From the NCBI RefSeq assembly GCF_011064545.1, contig NZ_JAAMFG010000026.1:186001-250000 (forward strand): a DNA stretch of 64,000 bases, given 5' to 3'. The translations under genes and the position numbers were made by a program. This document shows, in pieces, positions 18,778 through 25,891 of the stretch. This DNA comes from Wenzhouxiangella sp. XN24. Its GTDB lineage: Bacteria; Pseudomonadota; Gammaproteobacteria; Steroidobacterales; XN24. The stretch's first letter is position 1. Every line of letters begins with the position of its first letter. The notes beneath the pieces were generated by a model. It made no database searches. It was not told the origin of the DNA and worked only from the letters and a program-made list of their open reading frames with translations.

Positions 18778-19602
18778 ATGAGTCTCAAGGACAAGATCCG
18801 CTACTTCCAGTTCACGCACACCGGGCGGGTGCGGGAACACAACGAAGACGCCGTGTTCGCCGACATGGAGGTGGGCCTGGTCGTGCTGGCCGACGGCATG
18901 GGCGGCTACAACGCGGGCGAGGTCGCCGCTGAACTGGCCATCAAGACGGTCGCCGACATGGTGCGCACCGGCGTCGAGCGGGAGACCCGCACCTCGGTGG
19001 ACGACAGCAGCGGGCTGATGCGCCAGAGCATCGTCCTGCGCAACGCCATCATCCGCGCGAACAAGATCATCTGGCAGACCGCCCAGACGCAGCCCCAATG
19101 CCGCGGCATGGGCACGACGATCGCCGCGATCCTGTTTCATGACGACCGGGTGTCCATCGCCCACGTCGGCGATTCGCGCGTTTACCGTCTGCGCAAGAAT
19201 CGCTTCGAGCAACTGACCCTGGACCACTCGCTGATGCAGGAGTTGGTCGATCGCGGTTTTTTCTCCCACGACGAAGCGCTCCGCTCGACCAACCGGAATT
19301 ATGTCACCCGGGCGCTCGGGGTCGAGCCGACCGTGGATGCTGACGTCCAGGAAGAGACGGTCAAGCCCGATGATATCTATCTGCTGTGCTCAGACGGCCT
19401 GTCCGACATGGTCGAGGAAGAAGACATTCATTTAACTATCAGTACCTTTAGTGCTAATCTGCAGACCGGTGGTGAACAGTTGGTCCAGCTCGCCAATGCG
19501 AACGGCGGGCGGGACAATATCTCAGTGTGCCTCGCCCAGGTCACGGAGTCGTTCGCCGAGGCACGCGGCCTCGTCGGTCGGCTCAAGGGTTGGCTCGGAT
19601 AA
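18778..19602 (+). CDS. PP2C-family protein serine/threonine phosphatase
   Basis: 274 residues. Metal-binding motifs of the PPM/PP2C fold are visible: REHNEDAVF, VVLADGMGGYNAGE, IAHVGDSRVYRL, LCSDGLSDMVEEEDI and GGRDNISVCL. Such Stp/PppA-type enzymes reverse Hanks-kinase phosphorylation. The FHA-domain gene follows after 23 bases and is surely co-transcribed, so the pair probably forms the erase/read part of a phospho-signalling module. No Ser/Thr kinase is present in the window. The ATG has only a weak upstream ribosome site. The 220-base gap to radA is AT-poorer, contains only a small 5-bp hairpin and shows no strong promoter. Confidence 0.9.
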   Translation: MSLKDKIRYFQFTHTGRVREHNEDAVFADMEVGLVVLADGMGGYNAGEVAAELAIKTVADMVRTGVERETRTSVDDSSGLMRQSIVLRNAIIRANKIIWQTAQTQPQCRGMGTTIAAILFHDDRVSIAHVGDSRVYRLRKNRFEQLTLDHSLMQELVDRGFFSHDEALRSTNRNYVTRALGVEPTVDADVQEETVKPDDIYLLCSDGLSDMVEEEDIHLTISTFSANLQTGGEQLVQLANANGGRDNISVCLAQVTESFAEARGLVGRLKGWLG

Positions 19603-19625
19603 GTTCTGACAGGAGTTGGGTGACC

Positions 19626-20312
19626 ATGGCCCGGATGATCTTGAGTCTCAATGGCCAGACGCTTGCCGAGTACAACCTCAGCAAGGAACGCTACACGGTC
19701 GGCCGGCTGCCGGATAACGACATCCGCATCGACAATCCGGCCGTCAGCGGGCACCACTCGCTGGTTATCAACATCCTCAACGACTCCTTTCTCGAGGACC
19801 TGAACAGCACCAACGGCACCTACGTCAACGGCAAGCTGATCAAGAAGCACGCCCTCGCCAATGGCGACGTGATCACCATCGGACACCACCAGCTGAGATT
19901 CGTCGATGCCGGCGTCGACGACAGCCAGGAAGAGTTCGAGAAAACCATGGTCATCTCGACCAGCGCCGCCGATGTGGACCGGCTGCGCGCGCTGACGGGC
20001 GTCACGCCCGATGAACCGCTCGCGCCCGTGATGCTGCCGGGCTCACCCGCCCGGCTGCAGGTCCTGACCGGCGCGTTCGCCGGACGCGAACTCGTGCTGA
20101 AAAAACCGCTCACGACGCTGGGGCGTCCCGGCATCCAGGTGATCGCGATCACCCGCCGCGGAGAAAACTACTCCATGGTGACCGTGGATCGCGGCAAGGC
20201 GGGTAATCCGCCGATGGTAAACGGCGAGGCCGTCGGGGCAGGCGCACGCCGCCTCAACGACAACGACGTCATCGAGATCGCCGGCGTGAAGATGGGATTT
20301 TTCACGAACTGA
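19626..20312 (+). CDS. FHA-domain protein, apparently with two FHA repeats
   Basis: 228 residues. Residues about 1-95 are a canonical FHA domain: YTVGRLPDNDIRID, AVSGHHSLVI, LEDLNSTNGTYVNG and NGDVITIGHHQL hold the Gly-Arg, Ser-x-x-His and Asn-Gly signature for phosphothreonine binding. A linker (about 100-145) contains FEKTMVIST. The second half (LTTLGRPGIQVIAIT, PPMVNGEAVGAGARRLNDNDVIEIAG) looks like a degenerate second FHA domain lacking the S-x-x-H element. The threonine in EKTMVIST may be a phosphorylation site, as in GarA-type proteins (inference). ATG at 19626 follows GGAGTTGGG. It is convergent with alr, 8 bases apart. Confidence 0.85.
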   Translation: MARMILSLNGQTLAEYNLSKERYTVGRLPDNDIRIDNPAVSGHHSLVINILNDSFLEDLNSTNGTYVNGKLIKKHALANGDVITIGHHQLRFVDAGVDDSQEEFEKTMVISTSAADVDRLRALTGVTPDEPLAPVMLPGSPARLQVLTGAFAGRELVLKKPLTTLGRPGIQVIAITRRGENYSMVTVDRGKAGNPPMVNGEAVGAGARRLNDNDVIEIAGVKMGFFTN

Positions 20313-20320
20313 CCGCGGGA

Positions 20321-21397
20321 TCAGACGTTGGTCACACCCACCCGCTGGGTGACGCCGCACAGCAGTTCGTAAGGAATCGTGCCCGCCAGGCTCGCCACTT
20401 CCTCTACAGGGAGCTGTTGACCCCACAGCACGACTGCATCGCCGACGCACACGCCGGGCAACGCCGTCACGTCCACGGCGATCATGTCCATCGAGACGCG
20501 CCCGGCGAGCGGCGCGCGGTGGTCGCGAACCATCACCGGCGTGCCGCTCGGGAGACTCCGCGGATAGCCGTCGCCGTAACCGATGGCCGCGATGGCCACC
20601 CGGCTGTCCGCTTGCGCCGTCCAGGTGCCGCCGTAGCCCACCCGCTCGCCGCGCCGCACGTCGCGCAGGGCGATGACCCTGCTGAGCAACTGCATGGCCG
20701 GGCGCAAGCCCAGCTGTATGCCCGTCTGCCCGGCGAAGGGCGAGACGCCATACAGCATGATCCCCGGGCGCACCCAGTCCGCATGACTGTCCGGCCGCCA
20801 TAACAAGCCGGCGGAGTTGGCCACGCTGCGCTCGCCGGGCTGTCCGCTCACCGCCGCGGTGAAGCCCTGCAGTTGCCGGTCCGTCGTCCCGGCGTCGCGC
20901 TCGTCTGCACAAGCCAGGTGGGTCATCAGTCGGGGCGGGCCGGCCACCCCCGGGTTGCCCGCCAGGCGCCTCGTGACCTGGCTGACATCTTCCGGACGAA
21001 AACCGAGCCGGTTCATGCCCGTATCGATCTTCACCCACGTTTCCACGGCACGCGGCAGTGCTGCGGCCTCGAGCATCTCCAGCTGTTCGCGCGAGTGAAC
21101 GACGACGTCGAGGCCCAGGGAAGCCGCCAGGGGCAGCTGGCCCGGCTCGAATACCCCCTCGAGCAACACGATCCTGTTGCCCAGGCCCGCCTCCCGCAGG
21201 GCCACGGCCTCTTCGATGCGGGCCACCGCGAACGCGTCCGCATCCGCCAGGGCGCGTCCCACGCCGACCAGGCCGTGGCCGTAGGCATTGGCCTTGATGA
21301 CCGCCATGACGCGCGCGCCGGGCGCCTGCCGCCGCACCGCCGCGAGATTGAATTTCAGGGCGCCGCTGTCAACGAGTGCCCGGGGCGCCCGCGTCAT
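20321..21397 (-). CDS. alr: Alanine racemase
   Basis: PLP enzyme interconverting L- and D-alanine for peptidoglycan. It has 358 residues. The PLP lysine is Lys35 in AVIKANAYGHG, and the partner tyrosine of the second subunit is in RVGYGGTW. Other family blocks are KIDTGMNRLGF, RPGIMLYGVSPF, IGYGDGYPR and GRVSMDMIAVD. The ATG at 21397 lies 7 bases after the dnaB stop. The dnaB-alr order is the same as in E. coli. A 30-codon in-frame extension overlaps dnaB and is rejected. Confidence 0.97.
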   Translation of the reverse strand: MTRAPRALVDSGALKFNLAAVRRQAPGARVMAVIKANAYGHGLVGVGRALADADAFAVARIEEAVALREAGLGNRIVLLEGVFEPGQLPLAASLGLDVVVHSREQLEMLEAAALPRAVETWVKIDTGMNRLGFRPEDVSQVTRRLAGNPGVAGPPRLMTHLACADERDAGTTDRQLQGFTAAVSGQPGERSVANSAGLLWRPDSHADWVRPGIMLYGVSPFAGQTGIQLGLRPAMQLLSRVIALRDVRRGERVGYGGTWTAQADSRVAIAAIGYGDGYPRSLPSGTPVMVRDHRAPLAGRVSMDMIAVDVTALPGVCVGDAVVLWGQQLPVEEVASLAGTIPYELLCGVTQRVGVTNV

Positions 21398-21404
21398 GCG
21401 GCCG

Positions 21405-22799
21405 TCACCCGAAAGGGCCGCTGCCGTAGGCATCGGGCATGAAATTCTCGAACTTGGTGTACTCGCCGAGGAAGGTGAGCTGCACATCGCCGATCGGGCC
21501 GTTGCGCTGCTTCGAGATGATGATGTCCGCGATGCCCTTGCGCGGGGAGTCCTTGTTGTACACCTCCTCGCGGAAGATAAAGGCGATCAGGTCGGCGTCC
21601 TGCTCGATGGCGCCCGACTCGCGCAGGTCCGACATCACCGGACGCTTGTCCGTGCGCTGCTCCACGCTGCGGTTGAGCTGCGACAGGGTGATCACAGGCA
21701 CTTCGAGCTCGCGCGCCAGCGCCTTCAGCGAACGCGAGATCTCGGAGATCTCGGTGGCTCGATTCTCGGCGCTGCCATGGACCTGCATGAGCTGCAGGTA
21801 GTCCACCACGATCAGGTCGAGGCCGTGCTCGCGTTTCAGGCGCCGCGAGCGGGCGCGCAGCTCCGTGGGATTCAGGGCGGGCGTGTCGTCGATGAACACC
21901 CGCGCCTTGGACATCACCGACACCGCGGAATTGATGCGGCTCCAGTCCTCGTCCGAGAACCGCCCACGCCGCAGGTTCGACTGGTTGACGCGACCCAGCG
22001 ACGAAATCATGCGGAACGACAGCTGCTCGGCGGACATCTCCATGCTGAAGATGGCGACCGAGGCATTCATGCCGATGGCCGCGTGCTCGGCGATGTTCAT
22101 CGCGAAGCTGGTCTTGCCCATCGAGGGACGCCCGGCGACGATCACGAGATCGCCGGGATGCAGCCCCGCGGTCATGGTGTCGAAATCCTTGAAGCCGGTT
22201 CCGAGTCCCGTGACGTCGCCCTCGTTCTTCTGCAACTCGTCGAGCCGGTCGATGGTCTTGCCGAGGATGCGTTTCAGGGGCTGGAAGCCCGAGCCGCGCC
22301 GCTTGCCCTGCTCCGCGATCTCGAAGACCTGGCGTTCCGCCTCGTCCACCAGCTGGGACGCATCCCGGCCCTCGGGCTGATAGGCGCTGGAGGCGATCTC
22401 GCCGCCGATGCGGATGAGTTCGCGCAGCATCGCGCGCTCGCGCACGATGGCTGCGTAGGCGCGAATATTGGCGGCACTCGGCACGTCCCGCGACAGCTGT
22501 CCGAGGTAGGCCAGGCCGCCCGCGTGCTCGAGATCCCCGCTGCGGTCCAGCAGTTCCGCGACGGTGACCGCATCCGACGGCTCGCTGCTCTCGGCGAGCT
22601 GGCCGATGGCCGTGAAGATCAGGCGGTGGTCGCGCCGGTAGAAATCGCCGGCCGACACGGCATCCGCGATGGTGTCCCAGGCGCTGTTGTCGAGCATCAG
22701 CCCGCCCAGCACGGACTGTTCCGCCTCTACCGAATGAGGCGGAACACGCAGCGAATCCGGGCTGCGTGCCGGAAAGACGGATTCTGGAATACCGGCCAA
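21405..22799 (-). CDS. dnaB: Replicative DNA helicase DnaB
   Basis: Hexameric 5'-3' helicase of the replication fork. It has 464 residues. The N-terminal domain reads VPPHSVEAEQSVLGGLMLD. The RecA-like motor has Walker A AGRPSMGKTSFAMN, LIVVDYLQLM (Walker B) and a later SKQRNGPIG. No intein is present. The start appears to be a TTG at 22799 (MAGIPES), matching the MAG start of homologues, with AGGT upstream; no in-frame ATG precedes the conserved N-terminus. Confidence 0.97.
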   Translation of the reverse strand: MAGIPESVFPARSPDSLRVPPHSVEAEQSVLGGLMLDNSAWDTIADAVSAGDFYRRDHRLIFTAIGQLAESSEPSDAVTVAELLDRSGDLEHAGGLAYLGQLSRDVPSAANIRAYAAIVRERAMLRELIRIGGEIASSAYQPEGRDASQLVDEAERQVFEIAEQGKRRGSGFQPLKRILGKTIDRLDELQKNEGDVTGLGTGFKDFDTMTAGLHPGDLVIVAGRPSMGKTSFAMNIAEHAAIGMNASVAIFSMEMSAEQLSFRMISSLGRVNQSNLRRGRFSDEDWSRINSAVSVMSKARVFIDDTPALNPTELRARSRRLKREHGLDLIVVDYLQLMQVHGSAENRATEISEISRSLKALARELEVPVITLSQLNRSVEQRTDKRPVMSDLRESGAIEQDADLIAFIFREEVYNKDSPRKGIADIIISKQRNGPIGDVQLTFLGEYTKFENFMPDAYGSGPFG

Positions 22800-22851
22800 T
22801 GCAGTCTTACCTGGCGGGACGCGGGATGTCCGTCACCTTAGCACAGCAGAA

Positions 22852-22880
22852 CGGCCGCGCGACCCGGTGTCGCGCGGCCG
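22852..22880 (-). terminator. 12-bp perfect hairpin between rplI and dnaB
   Basis: Arms 22852-22863 and 22869-22880 are exact reverse complements separated by a 5-base loop. On the transcribed (minus) strand the stem comes 6 bases after the rplI stop and is followed by TTCTGCTGTGC, a poor U-tract. It may act as a partial terminator or an mRNA 3'-end stabiliser, setting different expression of the ribosomal genes and dnaB. Confidence 0.5.
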
Positions 22881-22886
22881 CCGTGC

Positions 22887-23336
22887 TCATTCTTCGGCTT
22901 CTACGACCACCATGATCGAAGCCGAAACCTCGGCGTGCAGGTGGACCTCGACCTCGTGTTCGCCGATCGTCCGCAGCGGGCCCTCGGCCAGGCGCAGCTC
23001 GCTGCGCTCGATGACCACGCCCGCGGCCTCGGCCGCCTCGGCGATGTCCGCGGGACCGATCGAACCGAACAGCTTGCCCTCGGAGCCGGCCTTCGCCGGA
23101 AGAACCAGCCGGAGTCCGTTGATCTTTTCGCCGCGCGTCGTCGCCTCGGCGATGACCGCAGCCGCTTTCGCCTCGAGTTCCGCGCGGCGCGCTTCGAACT
23201 CGGCAATGTTCTCGGCGGTCGCGCGTGTCGCCTTGCCCTGCGGCAACAGGTAGTTGCGTGCGTAACCCGGCTTCACCTTGACCTTGTCGCCGATGCCACC
23301 GAGGTTCTCGACCTTGTCCAGCAGAATGACTTCCAT
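22887..23336 (-). CDS. rplI: Large ribosomal subunit protein bL9
   Basis: 149 residues, the E. coli length. It starts [14 protein letters not shown] and continues [17 protein letters not shown], the N-terminal rRNA-binding domain, then a long Ala/Glu-rich connecting helix and a C-terminal domain ending VVVEAEE. The ATG at 23336 is the family start. 48 bases downstream of the DUF2232 gene. Confidence 0.98.
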   Translation of the reverse strand: MEVILLDKVENLGGIGDKVKVKPGYARNYLLPQGKATRATAENIAEFEARRAELEAKAAAVIAEATTRGEKINGLRLVLPAKAGSEGKLFGSIGPADIAEAAEAAGVVIERSELRLAEGPLRTIGEHEVEVHLHAEVSASIMVVVEAEE

Positions 23337-23384
23337 CTTCCTCGTCCTCTTGGTCACCCGGGATCGCTCCCGGAGCATAAGTGT

Positions 23385-24260
23385 TCAAACCCTGGCCCCG
23401 GCCCTCCGCCGCAGGTCCATCAACGTATCAGCCAGGCCGTAAAACGCGAAGCCCATCATCGCCCATGGCGACAACACGATCAGCGCGGACCAGCCCGCGA
23501 ACAACCACGCCCGGTGCATCTTGCGGATGCGTACCACCGCGTGCATGACCGCGATCCCCTGCAGGAACAGCGCGGTCCCGGCCGGCAGCGCCACCGCGGC
23601 CGCCACCGCATTGCCGGTGGCGAGTGCCGCGACGATCGTCAACGCACCCACCGCCCCGGTCACGGAACCCAGCTGCAGGTCCCTGAAGGCCTCGCCGAAG
23701 GCCCCCGGACTGGCCAGCCCCGCATGCAGCCACATGCCGAGAAACAATCCCGCGAGCGACACCAGCAGCAGCGACGCCGCAATGATCCCCGGCAGCAGGG
23801 CCAGCAGCCGATCGGCCAGCAAAGCTGCGTCGGTTCCGGTCTGCTCGGCCACCGGAGCGATCATTTCCGTGACCAGGCCGGACCAGGGTTCCCCGGTCAC
23901 GGGGGCCAACAATACCCATGCGCCGGCCAGCACGATCGTCCCGGCGGTCGCGACGCGCGCCGCCGCGGACAATGAGCCGCTGGTGACCAGCAACTGCGTG
24001 ACCGCGAGCGTCGGCGCCCAGATCGTCACGGCGGACAGCACCCCGGCGATCGGTTGAGCGCCTGAGAGCCCCGTCACCAGCGCCAGGATCGCCGCCGCAA
24101 AAGCGCCCGTGGCCCACGCCCGCCCCGGACCGCGCTGCAGCGCCACCAGGGCGAGGACCGCGCAACTGACGGGCGCCAGTAACGGCAACAGGGCCAGCCC
24201 GGCTGCCATCAATGCCGCGCGGTAGTCGCGTTCCGTGATCCAGCGGGCAAACTCGAACAT
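23385..24260 (-). CDS. DUF2232-type polytopic membrane protein
   Basis: 291 residues, almost entirely hydrophobic with about eight predicted helices. It begins MFEFARWITERDYRAAL and ends with a basic cytoplasmic tail (MDLRRRAGARV). The size, composition and position between rpsR and rplI match the DUF2232/YybS-like proteins found at this place in many gammaproteobacteria. The function is unknown. ATG at 24260 is preceded by a weak AGGGT. The upstream in-frame extension is antisense of rpsR. Confidence 0.75.
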   Translation of the reverse strand: MFEFARWITERDYRAALMAAGLALLPLLAPVSCAVLALVALQRGPGRAWATGAFAAAILALVTGLSGAQPIAGVLSAVTIWAPTLAVTQLLVTSGSLSAAARVATAGTIVLAGAWVLLAPVTGEPWSGLVTEMIAPVAEQTGTDAALLADRLLALLPGIIAASLLLVSLAGLFLGMWLHAGLASPGAFGEAFRDLQLGSVTGAVGALTIVAALATGNAVAAAVALPAGTALFLQGIAVMHAVVRIRKMHRAWLFAGWSALIVLSPWAMMGFAFYGLADTLMDLRRRAGARV

Positions 24261-24309
24261 GCAACGACCCTCAGCCGCCGTCCAGAAGCGGCGCGGGCCT
24301 ACACCGGCC

Positions 24310-24534
24310 TCAGTGGCGGTCGGTGTAGGGCAACAACGCCAGGAACCGGGCGCGCTTGATGGCGACCGCAAGCTGGCGCTGGTAGTTCGAGCGCGTGCCC
24401 GTGATCCGGCTCGGGACGATCTTCCCGGTCTCCGTGACATAGGCCTTCAGCGTGGCGAGATCCTTGTAATCGATCTCGACGACCTTGTCCGCCGTGAACC
24501 GGCAGAACTTTCTCCTGCGAACGAATCGAGACAT
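24310..24534 (-). CDS. rpsR: Small ribosomal subunit protein bS18
   Basis: 74 residues, standard length. [20 protein letters not shown] and [19 protein letters not shown] are the family blocks. It pairs with S6 on the 30S platform. The ATG has GGAGTAAT upstream. The 50-base gap to rpsF contains a tandem 15-bp repeat and no room for priB, which lies here in E. coli. Confidence 0.98.
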   Translation of the reverse strand: MSRFVRRRKFCRFTADKVVEIDYKDLATLKAYVTETGKIVPSRITGTRSNYQRQLAVAIKRARFLALLPYTDRH

Positions 24535-24551
24535 GTTCGTATTACTCCTGA

Positions 24552-24581
24552 GTCCGGTTGAGACGAGTCCAGTTGAGACGA
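24552..24581. repeat. Tandem 15-bp direct repeat in the rpsF-rpsR gap
   Basis: Two adjacent copies, 24552-24566 and 24567-24581, identical at 14 of 15 bases (difference at the fifth base). They fill most of the short intergenic segment and end 4 bases from the rpsF stop codon. They may be a replication-slippage duplication. Confidence 0.85.
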
Positions 24582-24584
24582 ATC

Positions 24585-25013
24585 CTAGGAATCATCGTCG
24601 TCATCTCCCGAATCATCATCGTCGTCGTCACGGCTGCGACGATGGCGGCCTTCACCGTCGTCATCACGATCGCGCGAGCGGCCTTCACGCTCTTCTTCCG
24701 GCTTGGCCATCGGCGACGGCTCGGTGACGGCCTCTTCCCTGGCGATCACCAGGTGACGCAGGACGGCGTCATTGAAGCGGAAGGCGCCCGTGACCTCGTC
24801 GAGCGCGGCCTTGCTGCACTCGACGTTCAGCAGGACGTAGTGGGCCTTGTGGACTTTCTGGATGGGGAACGCCAGCTGGCGCCGGCCCCAGTCCTCGTGG
24901 CGGTGGATGGTGCCGCCTTCGCCCTCGATCATCCCGCGGTAGCGTTCGACCATGGCAGGGACTTGTTCGCTCTGGTCCGGGTGGACCAGGAACACGATCT
25001 CGTAATGCCGCAT
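24585..25013 (-). CDS. rpsF: Small ribosomal subunit protein bS6 with long charged, poly-Asp C-terminus
   Basis: 142 residues. The S6 domain (about 1-100) reads [19 protein letters not shown], then [20 protein letters not shown] and [14 protein letters not shown]. From about residue 105 the tail is low-complexity and charged: EEEREGR, then Arg/Asp repeats, then runs DDDDDD and DDDDD to the end. Homologues often have short acidic tails, extended in E. coli by RimK-added glutamates. Here the acidity is already encoded. The region carries GAT/GAC repeats and could vary in length. ATG at 25013 with GGGAG upstream. Confidence 0.96.
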   Translation of the reverse strand: MRHYEIVFLVHPDQSEQVPAMVERYRGMIEGEGGTIHRHEDWGRRQLAFPIQKVHKAHYVLLNVECSKAALDEVTGAFRFNDAVLRHLVIAREEAVTEPSPMAKPEEEREGRSRDRDDDGEGRHRRSRDDDDDDSGDDDDDS

Positions 25014-25038
25014 GTTGTCTCCCTTCGGATTGGTTTAG

Positions 25039-25095
25039 CCGCCCGCCCGGCATGGCGGTGAGGCAGGGAATCGCGCGGACACTGCGCCCGCGCGA
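25039..25095 (-). promoter_or_regulatory. Structured 5' leader of rpsF, possible S6:S18 autoregulatory element
   Basis: On the minus strand upstream of rpsF two hairpins can form: an 8-bp perfect stem (25088-25095 with 25071-25078, 9-base loop) and a 5-bp GC stem (25054-25058 with 25039-25043) whose loop and flank are rich in CCG. A leader bound by the S6:S18 complex is known upstream of rpsF in many bacteria. Whether the second hairpin matches that motif needs a covariance model; the match is only suggestive. Confidence 0.35.
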
Positions 25096-25156
25096 AGCCG
25101 TACAGGATAACGGCTAGAGGGGCTCCGATGCAATCCTGGAGGTGACTTTCCCGTGG

Positions 25157-25891
25157 CTACCGTTTTGACAATGCCAGGTAGAGCAACGCGCCCGCGGCCA
25201 CCGAGACGTTGAGACTCTCGACGCTGCCTTTCATCGGCAGGCTGACCAGCAGGTCGCAGGTCTCCCGGGTGAGGCGGCGCAGTCCGGCACCCTCGCCGCC
25301 GAGCACCAGCGCCAGCGGACCCGAGAGGTCGGCCTCGAACACCGATTCACCACCCGCTTCCGCCCCCACGAGCCAGATGCCGCGGGCCTTCAGGCTGCGG
25401 AGACAGCGCGCCAGGTTTACGACCCGCACGAGCGGCACGGTATCGGCCGCGCCCGCGGCGGTCTTGCGTGCCGCAGGCGTCAGCCCGGCCGCCCGGTCGC
25501 GCGGCGTGATCACCGCATCCACGCCGGCGGCGTCGGCCGTGCGCAGGCAGGCGCCCACGTTCTGCGGGTCCTGGACCCCGTCGAGCACCAAAAGCAACGG
25601 CGGCCGTTCCAGGCGGTCGAGCAGTGCTTCGAGATCATCCTCGTCGAGCGGGGCCGCCGGCGCGAGCCGGGCGACCACGCCCTGGTGAGAACCGCCGCCC
25701 GCCATGCCGTCCAGGGTGTCGCGGCGCACCGCCTGGCAGGCGATGCCCTGCTCGCGCGCCAGCGCCAGCAACGCCTCCATGCGCGCATCGCCGCGCCCGG
25801 CCAGGAACCACAACTCGAGCACCCGTTCGGGCGCGCGCAGCAGGGATTCGCGCACCGTGTGCAGTCCCCAGGCCAGCGAAGCCTCGCTCAT
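25157..25891 (-). CDS. rlmB: 23S rRNA (guanosine-2'-O)-methyltransferase RlmB
   Basis: 244 residues. It methylates G2251 in the peptidyl-transferase centre. An N-terminal L30e-like substrate domain (WGLHTVRESLLRAPERV) is followed by the SPOUT fold: LVLDGVQDPQNVGACLRTADA, LVLGGEGAGL and SLPMKGSVESLNVSVAAG. The ATG overlaps the rnr stop as ATGA (25888-25891), so translation is coupled. The rnr-rlmB order is as in E. coli. Confidence 0.97.
   Translation of the reverse strand: MSEASLAWGLHTVRESLLRAPERVLELWFLAGRGDARMEALLALAREQGIACQAVRRDTLDGMAGGGSHQGVVARLAPAAPLDEDDLEALLDRLERPPLLLVLDGVQDPQNVGACLRTADAAGVDAVITPRDRAAGLTPAARKTAAGAADTVPLVRVVNLARCLRSLKARGIWLVGAEAGGESVFEADLSGPLALVLGGEGAGLRRLTRETCDLLVSLPMKGSVESLNVSVAAGALLYLALSKR

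Noticed and set aside
21288-22841. A 517-codon plus-strand frame opposite dnaB
   Set aside because: Shadow of dnaB with low-complexity His/Arg/Gly composition.
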